Part shown: positions 8,363-17,839 of the stretch, one piece after another
How positions within the stretch are numbered: position 1 is the stretch's first letter
Layout: each line of letters begins with the position of its first letter
NCBI GenBank assembly: GCA_001896725.1
Contig: MPPA01000010.1
Location: 186,001-250,000 of the forward strand
DNA from: Methanococcoides sp. EBM-47
GTDB lineage: Archaea; Halobacteriota; Methanosarcinia; Methanosarcinales; Methanosarcinaceae
Direction: 5' to 3'
Length of the DNA stretch: 64,000 nucleotides
Position numbers and translations under genes: made by a program
Notes under the pieces: generated by a model
Database searches by the model: none
What the model was told of the DNA's origin: nothing
What the model saw: the letters and a program-made list of their open reading frames with translations, nothing else

Positions 8363-9520
8363 TTGAATGTGCTTGTAATTGGGTTCAGCACCCGTAACAT
8401 TGTCTGCTCTGGTAGCCGGGCAGGTTATAACATGTATACCATCGATGCATTTTCTGATCAGGACACAATAGATTGTTGTATTGCCACAAAGGAGCTGCCT
8501 CATGAACTGGACATCAGAAGCGAAGATGCGGCAGAGATCATTATAGACATGATCCGAAGTTTTGATGTGGATTTTGATGCGATCGTTCCAGGCTCAGGAT
8601 TTGAGGTAATGGATTTTACTTCTTTGCCTTGGGCAATACTTGCAAGTGATCCTAAAAACATTCAAATGGTACAGGATAAGTTAGCTCTTTCCCACAAGCT
8701 CTCAGAACTTGGACTTCCACACCCCCATGTTTACGAGAGCGTTGATGATGAGCCGGATAAGTTCCCTGTAATGATAAAACCCCGCAAAGCAGGAGGAGGG
8801 ATACTTAACAGGATGGCCTGTAACGAACAGCAACTTTCAAGAGCGGTCCGGGATATCCTGAAGAATGAACCATCTTTTACCCGCAATGACCTTATGATGC
8901 AGGAGTTCGCCCTGGGTGAACCCGCAAGTGTATCACTTATTGCCATTAAAGATAAGGCAGTAGCTGTGGCGGTGAACGAACAGCTGATCGGTACCCCTTG
9001 GCTAACAAGGATGGAATTCGCCTATTGTGGCAATATCACTCCTTATGAAGGAAAATATGCAGAAGAAATGTGCAAGATCTCAGAAAAGCTCATCAGCGAA
9101 CTTGGACTTTTGGGATCCGTAGGTATAGACTTCATAGTAACAAAGAATGGACCTGAGATCATAGAAGTGAATCCCCGGTTCCAGGGAAGTATGGATACTG
9201 TAGAAATGGCTACCGGAATTAACCTTTTTGATGCACATGTGAAAGCATTTCAGGAGAAACTGCCTCAAAAATATGGAAAGGTACAAAGATCTGCCGGCAG
9301 ATGTATCATATATGCAGATAAGGAGATCAGAATAGATGCACATGTTCTGAAGGAGATGCGTAAACAAAGAGTAGCAGATATACCTCAACATGGCTACGTG
9401 GCATTTAAAGACAAACCTGTGATCTCTGTGCTTCAAACTGGAATGAACCGTAGTGATGTGATCGATTCATTGAAGCGAGATTCTGAAAACATAAAGCGAA
9501 TAATTTATGAAATGAGTTAA
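8363..9520 (+). CDS. ATP-grasp domain protein, predicted carboligase
   Basis: 385 residues beginning at a TTG codon 12 bases after the NMD3 stop; the reading gives MNVLVIGFSTRN, a typical pre-ATP-grasp strand and glycine turn. The ATP-grasp core follows: VMIKPRKAGGG (about residues 134-144), MQEFALGEPASV, and EVNPRFQG near residue 270 with the metal-binding Glu and Asn. It resembles the archaeal ATP-dependent carboligases of COG2232 type. The acceptor substrate is unknown. Co-orientation and close spacing suggest an operon with NMD3. Confidence 0.8.
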   Translation: MNVLVIGFSTRNIVCSGSRAGYNMYTIDAFSDQDTIDCCIATKELPHELDIRSEDAAEIIIDMIRSFDVDFDAIVPGSGFEVMDFTSLPWAILASDPKNIQMVQDKLALSHKLSELGLPHPHVYESVDDEPDKFPVMIKPRKAGGGILNRMACNEQQLSRAVRDILKNEPSFTRNDLMMQEFALGEPASVSLIAIKDKAVAVAVNEQLIGTPWLTRMEFAYCGNITPYEGKYAEEMCKISEKLISELGLLGSVGIDFIVTKNGPEIIEVNPRFQGSMDTVEMATGINLFDAHVKAFQEKLPQKYGKVQRSAGRCIIYADKEIRIDAHVLKEMRKQRVADIPQHGYVAFKDKPVISVLQTGMNRSDVIDSLKRDSENIKRIIYEMS

Positions 9521-9604
9521 TTATTGATGCAGGAACATGAACATCTTGTGCAAAAATTAATATCACAATACAACAGATTAAGAATCCATTCTTGAGGTGA
9601 ATTT

Positions 9605-10099
9605 TTGATAGATATGAATGATCCTGTTATCCGGGGATACCTAATTCGTCTTGTGGGTGAAGATGGATTGGCTATGATCGAAGAAATGCCTGAAGGTGAG
9701 GTCACTGACGAGCAAATAGCTCAGGCCACAGGCATACTTCTCAATATTGTGCGAAGAACTCTATTCATATTGAATGAGAACAAACTTGCTATTTGCAGGA
9801 GGGAAAGAGATGCCAGTAGCGGATGGCTTACTTATCTCTGGACCCTCGATATATCTGATATCAGAAAACAGCTTATAAAGGAGCGGAAAAAATTAATAAA
9901 AAATCTTAAAATACGTAAGGAATTCGAGGAGAGCAATGTATTTTATATTTGCCCAGAAGGTTGTATCAGAATGGATTTTAAGCAGGCATCCGATGCTGTG
10001 TTCATGTGTATGGAATGTGGGGAGGACATGATACATGAGGACAATACACCCTTTATTCAACTGATAGATGAAAGGATCAAAAACCTGGAAAGCAGATGA
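9605..10099 (+). CDS. tfe: transcription factor E (TFE, TFIIE-alpha homologue)
   Basis: 164 residues. The N-terminal half is a winged helix (VTDEQIAQATGILLNIVRRTLFILNEN split over helices 2-3). A charged coiled segment follows (ERKKLIKNLKIRKEFEE), then a zinc ribbon near residues 117-142 with CPEGC and CMECG. This order is diagnostic for archaeal TFE, which helps open the promoter with RNA polymerase, TBP and TFB. GAGGTGA at 9594-9600 favours the TTG at 9605, although an in-frame ATG at 9614 is an alternative. Confidence 0.93.
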   Translation: MIDMNDPVIRGYLIRLVGEDGLAMIEEMPEGEVTDEQIAQATGILLNIVRRTLFILNENKLAICRRERDASSGWLTYLWTLDISDIRKQLIKERKKLIKNLKIRKEFEESNVFYICPEGCIRMDFKQASDAVFMCMECGEDMIHEDNTPFIQLIDERIKNLESR

Positions 10100-10100
10100 T

Positions 10101-10607
10101 ATGATAACACCGGACAGAGCACTACAAATACTTAGAGATGAAGGCTGCTCTGAAAAGGTCATCGCACATTGTATAGCTGTTTCTGAACATGCTACTGAAA
10201 TTGCAGAAAAACTAGTAGCGGAAGGAAAACAAGTAGATGTAGAGCTGGTGACGATCGGAGGTTTGCTCCACGATCTGGGCAGATGTCGCACCCATGGGAT
10301 CGATCATGCTGTGGTAGGTGCAGATATCGCTGCGGAGCTGGACCTTGGTCCTTTGATAATCAATATAATAAAGAAACATATAGGGGCGGGCATTACCACA
10401 GAAGAGGCAAAAGAACTTGGTCTGCCGGAAGATGATTATATTCCAGTTACCCTCGAAGAGAAGATAGTGGCACATGCTGATAACTTCATTTCAGGCAATA
10501 CAAGGACAACCATGGAACAACTAATTGAAAAAATGAAGGAGAAAGATCTTACTGAGGAAAGCATGATGCGCATCATTGCACTGGCAGAAGAGATAGGAAT
10601 ATATTGA
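10101..10607 (+). CDS. HD-domain hydrolase, TIGR00295-type
   Basis: 168 residues from the ATG at 10101, one base after the TFE stop; an in-frame ATG at 10068 would lie inside tfe and is less likely. The HD metal-binding pattern is visible: HCIAVSEHA (first His), GGLLHDLGR (HD pair), HAVVGADIA and HADNFIS (last Asp). It matches the archaeal HDIG-type family of small phosphohydrolases. The substrate is unknown. Tight linkage to tfe suggests a shared transcript. Confidence 0.82.
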   Translation: MITPDRALQILRDEGCSEKVIAHCIAVSEHATEIAEKLVAEGKQVDVELVTIGGLLHDLGRCRTHGIDHAVVGADIAAELDLGPLIINIIKKHIGAGITTEEAKELGLPEDDYIPVTLEEKIVAHADNFISGNTRTTMEQLIEKMKEKDLTEESMMRIIALAEEIGIY

Positions 10608-10662
10608 GCTATGATCATAAAGGTCAAAGCTTTATTTTAGATGAGCAGGACTATCTTTAATG

Positions 10663-10680
10663 GAAAGCCTTATATATATT
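10663..10680 (+). promoter_or_regulatory. BRE/TATA promoter for psmB
   Basis: GAAAG at 10663-10667 followed by CTTATATATATT at 10669-10680 is a good archaeal BRE-TATA pair. It would place transcription start near 10705, giving a leader of about 60 bases before psmB. Confidence 0.55.
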
Positions 10681-10762
10681 CTGATTAATCAGTAAAGTGT
10701 CTGGGTGACAGATATTATCTTTTTGCTAAGGTTTTCTCATTTTGCGACGATGAGGTATATTG

Positions 10763-11395
10763 ATGGTCGATGATAAATATTTAAAAGGTACAACTACTGT
10801 AGGTATAGTTTGTGATAAAGGTGTGGTACTTGCCACCGAAAGGCGTGCAACGATGGGTCATTTTATAGCCAGCAAGACGGCAAAAAAGATTTACCAGATC
10901 GATGACCTTGTAGGTATGACCACTGCAGGATCTGTGGGGGATGCTCAACAGATAGTACGTATAATGAGCGTTGAGTCGCATCTTTACAAAATGAGGCGAA
11001 AAGAGCCTATGACTATCAAAGGTATAACTACGCTCCTGTCAAACATCTTAAGCGGGCAGCGCTATTACCCTCTCATGGTGCAGCTACTTGTAGGTGGTGT
11101 GGACAAGAACGGGCCTGCAATATTCTCCCTTGATGCTCTAGGAGGCACTATCGAGGAAACAAAAGCCGTAGCTACAGGTTCTGGTTCTCCCATGGCTTAT
11201 GGAGTGCTTGAGGACCGCTTCGTGGACGGAATATCTATCGAGGATGGGGTAGAACTGGCAATACGTGCCCTTCATAACGCAATGAAGAGAGACTCTGCCT
11301 CAGGAAATGGGATAGACGTTGTAGTGATCACAGCAGATAAATTTAATCGCCTGGAAGAGGAAGAAGTTCAGCAGTACAGAGATAAATTGAACTGA
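10763..11395 (+). CDS. psmB: 20S proteasome beta subunit
   Basis: 210 residues. A short propeptide (MVDDKYLKG) precedes the nucleophile threonine of [17 protein letters not shown], so self-cleavage after Gly9 is expected. The basic catalytic residues lie in [11 protein letters not shown], and GSGSPMAYG and the SGNGIDV segments are typical. The ATG at 10763 is preferred over the TTG at 10760 because GAGG at 10752-10755 is well spaced. The subunit forms the proteolytic inner rings with the alpha subunit, which is not in this window. Confidence 0.95.
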   Translation: MVDDKYLKGTTTVGIVCDKGVVLATERRATMGHFIASKTAKKIYQIDDLVGMTTAGSVGDAQQIVRIMSVESHLYKMRRKEPMTIKGITTLLSNILSGQRYYPLMVQLLVGGVDKNGPAIFSLDALGGTIEETKAVATGSGSPMAYGVLEDRFVDGISIEDGVELAIRALHNAMKRDSASGNGIDVVVITADKFNRLEEEEVQQYRDKLN

Positions 11396-11496
11396 TGGCG
11401 ATCCTGACAATTCTGTTGACTTTACTTTAACATCTGTTCTATCTTGTAAAGATCAAAATTTTATGTTTTTTTATTTTTCTTAAAGGAAGGCTTTTA

Positions 11497-13407
11497 ATGG
11501 CAATAGATGAAGTATTAGCTGATCTAAAACAAAAAATTGACGAGAAATTGCCGAAAGGTACCACTATTTCTAGCGTAGAGTTCGAAGGTCCTCAGCTTGT
11601 AATGTACACTGAGAACCCCTGGAGCTTTGCAGACAATGGTAATATTGTACGGAACCTTGCTAAGATCCTTAGGACGCGTATAGTTGTCCGACCCGACCCA
11701 AAGGTTCTACTGCCACCAGAAGAGTCTGTTAATAAGATCATTGAAACTGTACCTGAGGATTCTTCCATAGCCAACTATCATTTCGACCCAGATGTAGGGG
11801 AGGTTATAATCGAGGCAGAAAAACCCGGCCTTGTGATAGGAAAACATGGAGAAACCCTTAGAGAGATCACAAAAAAGATAGGATGGACACCGAAAGTGGT
11901 GCGTGCTCCGCCCATATCTTCACGGACAGTAAAGAATATCCGTGAATTCATGAAAACGAACCACAAGGAAAGGAAGGAAATACTCAGGACCGTGGGGCGT
12001 AAGATACACAGGGAGTGCACATCAAAAGACCAATGGGTCAGGATCACTGCATTGGGTGGATGCCGGGAGGTAGGAAGAAGCTGTTTTTTACTATCCACAC
12101 CTGAGTCATGTGTAATGATAGATTGCGGTGTTAACGTTGGCTCTGATGAACACATGACACCGTACCTCTATGTCCCTGAGGTTTCACCCCTGAGCAAGCT
12201 CGATGCAGTGATAATCACCCACGCGCACCTGGACCACCAGGGTCTATTGCCTCTTTTATACAGGTATGGATTTGAGGGACCTGTTTATTGCACACCTCCT
12301 ACAAGGGATCTGACAGCTTTATTACAGCTTGATTATATAGACGTAGCCTCAAAGGAAGGGGGCAGGCCTCCGTATTCTTCGGCAGATGTACGTGAAGTGC
12401 TTAAACATACCATTGTCCTGGATTATGAAGAGGTCACAGATATTGCACCTGATATCAAGCTCACATTTCACAATGCTGGCCATATACTTGGCTCAGCCGT
12501 TTCTCATTTTCATATTGGTGATGGCCTGCACAATGTGGTATTCACAGGAGATTTCAAATACGAGAAGACAAGGCTTTTCGATCCGGCGGTCAACAAGTTT
12601 CCCCGCGTGGAAAGCGTGGTCATGGAATCCACATATGGAGGAGCTAACGCGATCCAGCCATCCCTGCAGGATGCAGAGAGCCATCTACAACAAGTGATCA
12701 AGAACACTCTTCAGAACAAGGGAATAGTGCTGATACCCGCCTTTGCTGTCGGAAGAAGTCAGGAGGTTATGATCGTCCTGGAAGATGCCATACGCAAAGG
12801 ACTGATCGACAATGTCCCTGTGTACCTTGATGGTATGATATGGGAAGCTACAGCTATCCATGCCACATATCCGGAATACCTTAATAACGATCTGAGAAGG
12901 CTTATTTTCCAAAAAGGGGAAAATCCATTCCTTTCAGAATGCTTCAAACCTGTAGATTCAAATGAACTCAGGCAGGAGATCATATCCAAACGTGAACCAT
13001 GTGTCATTCTCTCTACATCAGGAATGATGAATGCCGGCCCTGTGATGGAATACTTCAAGGCCTTTGCTGAAGACGAAAGGAATACACTTGTGTTCGTAGG
13101 CTACCAAGCAGATGGCACACTGGGACGCAGGATTCAGAAAGGCTGGAAAGAGATACCTCTGAATACCGGAAAAGGAACAGAGGTAATAAACATGAATATG
13201 AACGTAGAGATCATTGACGGCTTCTCAGGCCATTCTGATCGCAGACAGCTCATGGAATATGTGCGTAAGATGAAGCCCAGGCCAGAGCGTGTATTTACAG
13301 AGCATGGGGATGAAAGGTCATGTATTGACCTTGCGACTTCCATTCATAAAAAGAACAAGATAGAAACACGAGCGCTCATTAACCTTGAAACCATCCGTCT
13401 TGTGTGA
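11497..13407 (+). CDS. beta-CASP ribonuclease aCPSF1 (FttA)
   Basis: 636 residues. Residues 1-150 hold tandem KH-type RNA-binding domains ([14 protein letters not shown]). A metallo-beta-lactamase domain follows with HAHLDHQG near residue 242 and a VFTGDFKY strand. The beta-CASP cap and returning motifs are [27 protein letters not shown] and FTEHGD. This is the archaeal CPSF73 homologue that cleaves RNA 3' ends and drives factor-dependent transcription termination. AAGGAAGG at 11483-11490 supports the ATG at 11497. Confidence 0.93.
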   Translation: MAIDEVLADLKQKIDEKLPKGTTISSVEFEGPQLVMYTENPWSFADNGNIVRNLAKILRTRIVVRPDPKVLLPPEESVNKIIETVPEDSSIANYHFDPDVGEVIIEAEKPGLVIGKHGETLREITKKIGWTPKVVRAPPISSRTVKNIREFMKTNHKERKEILRTVGRKIHRECTSKDQWVRITALGGCREVGRSCFLLSTPESCVMIDCGVNVGSDEHMTPYLYVPEVSPLSKLDAVIITHAHLDHQGLLPLLYRYGFEGPVYCTPPTRDLTALLQLDYIDVASKEGGRPPYSSADVREVLKHTIVLDYEEVTDIAPDIKLTFHNAGHILGSAVSHFHIGDGLHNVVFTGDFKYEKTRLFDPAVNKFPRVESVVMESTYGGANAIQPSLQDAESHLQQVIKNTLQNKGIVLIPAFAVGRSQEVMIVLEDAIRKGLIDNVPVYLDGMIWEATAIHATYPEYLNNDLRRLIFQKGENPFLSECFKPVDSNELRQEIISKREPCVILSTSGMMNAGPVMEYFKAFAEDERNTLVFVGYQADGTLGRRIQKGWKEIPLNTGKGTEVINMNMNVEIIDGFSGHSDRRQLMEYVRKMKPRPERVFTEHGDERSCIDLATSIHKKNKIETRALINLETIRLV

Positions 13408-13412
13408 TAACT

Positions 13413-14060
13413 TTACAAAAGTTTGTATAGATATGCTATCAGTTCGGCATGATCAGCAAGCACCATGTCGGCATCTGTTAATTTTTCATAGGGAAGGTAA
13501 GTAGGGACTGCCAAACAGTACATACCAGCGTTTTTTGCCGATCTTATTCCCAGAGGAGCATTTTCTATCACCATGCATTCTTCGATCCCGAGCCCAAGTT
13601 TATGGGCTGCTGTAAGGTAAGGTTCTGGATTGGGTTTTCCATGAGCAACATCTTCTCCTGAAACTATTGCTTCGAATATACCTGGATAGAATTTATCCAT
13701 GAGCGAGTTCACTATGGTTCTATCCGCCCCTGAAGCAATAGCGAGTTTATACTTACCTTTGAGCGCCTGCAGGCATGTCTGCATACCTTTGAAGGGTTCT
13801 GATCTGTTGTTCTGCATAAAAAATTCTCTTTTCCTTTTAAGGAATGTCTTGTAATCCGATGTTTTGGGCTCTATGCCTGCTTTATGAAAAACTATATCTA
13901 CTACACTTTTGTGATTAGAGCCTTCTATCTCATATATATCCATATTTGTAATGTGAATACCTGCATCCTCAAATGCCTTCACCCACGCATCTGCATGATA
14001 TGGCATGGAATCCATCAACACTCCATCAACATCAAAGATCAGACCTTTTAACATGTACAT
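13413..14060 (-). CDS. HAD-superfamily hydrolase, beta-phosphoglucomutase-like
   Basis: 215 residues. HAD motif I is FDVDGVLMDS (residues 9-18), motif II SGADR, the motif III lysine is in HGKPNPEPY, and motif IV is VIENAPLGIRSAKNAGM. A helical cap lies between motifs I and II, as in subfamily IA phosphatases and beta-phosphoglucomutases. The substrate is unknown. It is convergent with aCPSF1 with 5 bases between the stops. The start may instead be the ATG two codons further in (14054); neither has a strong ribosome site. Confidence 0.82.
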   Translation of the reverse strand: MYMLKGLIFDVDGVLMDSMPYHADAWVKAFEDAGIHITNMDIYEIEGSNHKSVVDIVFHKAGIEPKTSDYKTFLKRKREFFMQNNRSEPFKGMQTCLQALKGKYKLAIASGADRTIVNSLMDKFYPGIFEAIVSGEDVAHGKPNPEPYLTAAHKLGLGIEECMVIENAPLGIRSAKNAGMYCLAVPTYLPYEKLTDADMVLADHAELIAYLYKLL

Positions 14061-14391
14061 TCATCTTTGGATATCAGATAAATATTTGTGCATGGGATTG
14101 GACTTAAAAACAAAGTATATTGGATATGTTTAAAATGAAAAATAAATTCCTTTAGCACTTCTTCTAAATTTATATCATTTGAACAAATCATGGAAGAATG
14201 TATCCTGAATCTAAGCCTTTAGAAGATGTGCTAACAATCAACGCCTTTTCTTAGCTCAGAAAAAGAAGTAAAAACCGGGAGGATCAAGGTCCTCTAAGGT
14301 ATTTTATCCTTTAGCATTAACAATTATGGGATATTATCTACGTGATCTGTCCATTTGAAGTAGCATCTTTTTATCTGATAAGAGAAATCCA
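14061..14391. other. divergent intergenic region
   Basis: About 330 bases without a gene. CTTTTTATCTG near 14367-14377 may be the TATA box for the forward methyltransferase gene. At about 25 bases before the ATG this would give a leaderless transcript. Confidence 0.45.
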
Positions 14392-15270
14392 ATGTTCATG
14401 GATCTATTAGCTATAGGGAAAGTTCATAACCATGCTTCTGAAGAGAACATGCAGATGCTGCCTCTCTGGAAACAGGCGATAAGCGGGGTCGAGATCATAA
14501 GTGCCGAAAACGATCTGTTCACTGAGGAATACTCTCATTATATAGTGATCCATGACCCTTTGAAAATAAAGTTCCCAAAAAGCCGGGAAGAACTGAACAA
14601 AAGATTCTGTGCACAAGCGGGAGCTTCTGTTGTCAGCTATATGCGCAAGGAGGGAAATATGCATTATGTGAGAGGTCTGATGGCTGAAAATGGTGCCTCT
14701 GTCTATAATATCTTACCCTATACTTCCTTTGACCATACAGAATGTGCAAAATTTCCCCAAAGCAGCATGGAAACTAAAAAAATGCAGGCTTTCAAAGAGA
14801 TCCTTCCGCTATTGCAAGGAAAGAACATACTCGACGTGGGGTGTGGTCTTGGTACCCTCAGTATAAAAATAGCTACCGCGAAGACAGATGCTTTAGTATA
14901 TGGAGTTGATCTTCTAGAGAGCCTGATGGAACAATGCAGATTCAACGCACGGATAGAAGGTGCGACAAACACAAAGTTCGTTGCTGCAAGTGCATACGAA
15001 CTGCCGTTCCAGCAGGAATACTTCACTTCAATAATGTGTTTTTTTATGTTGCACCACCTTGAAGATGTGCCGCGGGCACTGAAAGAAATCAAAAGAGTGC
15101 TTAAGCACGGCGGTGAAATATTTGCTGTGGAACCTGTCGATCATTTCCATGATGTGCAGAGATATCCCGAAGACTGGAAAAGTCTCTTTCTGGATATAGG
15201 CTATGATGTAGAAGTATATGAAAAAGATAAACTAACATACATCCGTGCTACAACAGGCGATTTAAAGTGA
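14392..15270 (+). CDS. degenerate TrmO-like domain fused to a class I methyltransferase
   Basis: 292 residues. Residues 135-285 are a classical SAM methyltransferase: ILDVGCGLGTLS, VYGVDLL, MLHHLEDVPRALKEI and VLKHGGEIFAVEP. Residues 1-125 align by eye with the TrmO/TsaA (UPF0066) beta-barrel: IGKVHN, EEYSHYIVI, then ASVVSYMRKEGNMHYVRGL and ILPYTSFD. The conserved RSPxRPNPIG SAM-binding loop of TrmO is replaced by FCAQAG, so the barrel probably no longer binds SAM as TrmO does. It may instead serve substrate recognition. The function could be RNA or small-molecule methylation; the sequence does not decide. Confidence 0.72.
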   Translation: MFMDLLAIGKVHNHASEENMQMLPLWKQAISGVEIISAENDLFTEEYSHYIVIHDPLKIKFPKSREELNKRFCAQAGASVVSYMRKEGNMHYVRGLMAENGASVYNILPYTSFDHTECAKFPQSSMETKKMQAFKEILPLLQGKNILDVGCGLGTLSIKIATAKTDALVYGVDLLESLMEQCRFNARIEGATNTKFVAASAYELPFQQEYFTSIMCFFMLHHLEDVPRALKEIKRVLKHGGEIFAVEPVDHFHDVQRYPEDWKSLFLDIGYDVEVYEKDKLTYIRATTGDLK

Positions 15271-15516
15271 CAATAAACAAAAATGATAGGAGGATGGGGT
15301 CAATAAACCCAGATTTTAAAGATCTGTGCCTTAAAAGTATCGTTGCAAGTTCTCTTTATGACCATATAATATTAAAAATTAATCATTTTGTAATACTATA
15401 ATTTAGTTTTAAAATTTAAATTATAAAAGATTTACTTTAGAAGGTCCCTATTATCTTCGAAAGATTAAAGAATGAGCCATGATAACAAGTGACATTAAAA
15501 TTTAAGGGGATAGCAG

Positions 15517-15639
15517 ATGCTTGGAATCGATGACCCACAGATATGGCTGGCATATTTACTTAGTATAGGTAGCGCTCTGGGCTGCATAATATATGGACTA
15601 GTGCATTGGAATTACAAAGACCCCCTGGAGGAGAACTGA
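15517..15639 (+). CDS. symporter small accessory protein (40 aa)
   Basis: A 40-residue frame starting MLGIDDPQIWLAYLLSIGSA, with one membrane span (residues about 10-30) and the C-terminal tail HWNYKDPLEEN. GGGGA at 15506-15510 precedes the ATG. The stop codon overlaps the start of the symporter gene (TGATG), so the two are translationally coupled. Small single-span proteins of this kind precede sodium:solute symporter genes in many prokaryotes. It probably joins the transporter in the membrane. Confidence 0.8.
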   Translation: MLGIDDPQIWLAYLLSIGSALGCIIYGLVHWNYKDPLEEN

Positions 15640-17228
15640 TGGCAAGCAGTATGGTCCTGGGAATAGCCGTGCTCATCTATCTTATGATCACGTCCTATTG
15701 CGGGTGGTTAGGATACAAACATACTAAGAGCACCGATGACTTCATGGTGGGAGGAAGGAAAGTAAACCCTTTCATACTAGCACTGTCCTATGGAGCTGCT
15801 TTTATAAGTACCTCGGCTATAATAGGTTTCGGAGGATATGCTGGTGCCTTCGGAATGGGAATATTATGGCTCGTATTCATGAATATCTTTGTTGGCATAT
15901 TCATTGCATTCGTTGCATTTGGTTCAAGGACAAGAAGAATGGGAGTGAATTTAAAAGCTGTTACATTTCCTGAGCTTATAGGCAGAAGGTTCCAATCCCG
16001 CTTCATCCAGGGATTTTCAGGTCTTTTAATAGCAATATTTATGCCAATTTACACAAGTGGCGTACTTATAGGTGGAGCCCGGTTCATGGAAACGGCTCTT
16101 GGGATCGACTACAACACATCTGTACTTATAATCACGATCATAACTGCAGCCTATGTGATCATAGGCGGGCTCTTAGCTGTCATGTATACAGATGCAATGC
16201 AGGGAGCCCTTATGTTCATAGGCATGGCCATTCTTATGGTACTTACCTACACAAAGCTTGGGGGCGTAACAGAAGCACATCAAGCACTTACCAACCTTGC
16301 ATACCTTGTACCTGAAACCATGGCACAGCAGGGGCACACTGGCTGGACGTCCATGCCTGCATTTGGCTCGCCTATATGGTGGACACTTGTTTCTACCATT
16401 ATTCTTGGAGTGGGGATCGGAGTACTCGCTCAACCTCAACTGGCAGTAAGGTTTATGACCGTAAAGGATACCACCTCACTTAAAAGAGCAGTACTCTCCG
16501 GTGGACCTTTTATCTTTATGATGGTCGGGGTCGCATACGTAGTAGGGGCTTTGTCCAATGTATATTTCATCAATACCAGAGGAATGTTGTCTATAGATGT
16601 GGCAGGCGGTAACATCGATAAGATCATACCTGAGTATATAAACAGTGCTATGCCTGAAATATTCATTGTTTTTTTCATGCTTACTCTTCTTGCAGCTGCC
16701 ATGTCGACCCTCAGCTCCCAGTTCCACAATATGGGAACTGCCATAGGCCATGACCTCTACAGAGAATTCATAATGCATGGAAAGATCGGGCATACGATCA
16801 GCATTACAAAACTGGGTATTGCCCTTACTATCATCATAAGTGTCATCCTTGCCTATATCCTTCCCGCTGGCATCATTGCCAGAGCAACGGCTATTTTCTT
16901 TGGTTTGACAGCTGCTGCCTTTTTACCCATGTATACAGGCGCCATATTCTGGAAACGTATGACAAAAGAAGGAGCAATTGCAAGCCTGCTGGTAGGTACT
17001 TTCAGCAGTCTTTTCTGGCTTACGTTCGTACATGAAAAAGAAGCTACTGCACTGGGAATAAGTCAGGCTGTCTTCGGCCAGGCAACATTAATTACGGGAA
17101 CATGGACATTAGTGGACCCAATACTTGTAGCTACCCCACTTTCAGTTCTTGTTGCCATAATAGTCAGCCTTCTTACAAAACCAGCGTCCAAGGAACATAT
17201 TGAGAAGTGTTTTGGAAAAACTATGTGA
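15639..17228 (+). CDS. sodium:solute symporter (SSS family)
   Basis: 529 residues with about 13 membrane spans. SSS hallmarks include DDFMVGGRKVNPF (residues about 32-45), SYGAAFISTSAIIGFGG, the GGLLAVMYTDAMQG segment and LTLLAAAMSTLSSQFHNMGT. The layout resembles the monocarboxylate/pantothenate/proline transporters, but the substrate cannot be named. The start at 15639 overlaps the stop of the 40-residue accessory gene; an upstream in-frame TTG at 15606 lies inside that gene and is unlikely. Confidence 0.9.
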   Translation: MASSMVLGIAVLIYLMITSYCGWLGYKHTKSTDDFMVGGRKVNPFILALSYGAAFISTSAIIGFGGYAGAFGMGILWLVFMNIFVGIFIAFVAFGSRTRRMGVNLKAVTFPELIGRRFQSRFIQGFSGLLIAIFMPIYTSGVLIGGARFMETALGIDYNTSVLIITIITAAYVIIGGLLAVMYTDAMQGALMFIGMAILMVLTYTKLGGVTEAHQALTNLAYLVPETMAQQGHTGWTSMPAFGSPIWWTLVSTIILGVGIGVLAQPQLAVRFMTVKDTTSLKRAVLSGGPFIFMMVGVAYVVGALSNVYFINTRGMLSIDVAGGNIDKIIPEYINSAMPEIFIVFFMLTLLAAAMSTLSSQFHNMGTAIGHDLYREFIMHGKIGHTISITKLGIALTIIISVILAYILPAGIIARATAIFFGLTAAAFLPMYTGAIFWKRMTKEGAIASLLVGTFSSLFWLTFVHEKEATALGISQAVFGQATLITGTWTLVDPILVATPLSVLVAIIVSLLTKPASKEHIEKCFGKTM

Positions 17229-17839
17229 TATGGAACCATATCATTAGTTTCCTTATTTGAACTACATAACCCAGTAAGAAAGAAGAACTAAACGCATAGA
17301 CCGGGATCATGCACAACATCATGCTTGAATAAGGCAAAAGTCGTATGACGAGAACTAGAGGGGATATAAAGGATAATAATGTTCGACTTTTGCCATCTTA
17401 TCTTCGGTATTAATTATATATAAACATGCTCCTCACCTATCTGCAAATTTACCTTATAGCTCTAAACGTACATATATTCATTATCAGTATTTTGTTATCG
17501 TGTAAATCTTTGACTTTGTGTAAAATACAAGAATCTCGTGAGATCGTGTCAAATGTGTTGTAGCACATGGATATTACATTTATAGGACAGATAGGGACCA
17601 TTAATGGCCATGGGTCACAAGTATGATGTCCGACATGTCCGGTCTTATATCCTGCAGAAGTGATTTTGCTTTAGGGTTACCCATAAAGAAAGGGCAATAA
17701 GCACATTAGCCCTTATCTTAAAACAAACATGATCGTGCTATATCAATTGTATCTCTTACATAAAGTAATAGGACATGCACCCAGACAATAATTTCCGTGC
17801 GGGATCATTAATTATGTATGACCGATAATATGGAAGATC
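17229..17839. other. long intergenic region
   Basis: About 610 bases without a credible gene. It contains the perfect 11-base inverted repeat at 17333-17394 and several AT-rich tracts. No tRNA-like folding was found by eye. It separates the symporter from the DUF2117 gene. Confidence 0.5.
17333..17394. repeat. 11-bp perfect inverted repeat with 40-base spacer
   Basis: GGCAAAAGTCG at 17333-17343 and CGACTTTTGCC at 17384-17394 are exact complements. The spacer is 40 bases and contains a small TCGT/ACGA hairpin at 17341-17351, which overlaps the left arm. It could be a structured RNA, the 3' end of the symporter transcript, or a remnant of an element end. Confidence 0.5.

Noticed and set aside
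17229-17839. tRNA or rRNA gene in the long gap
   Set aside because: No T-loop motif (GGTTCRAATCC type) or acceptor-stem pairing was found by eye here or in the other gaps.
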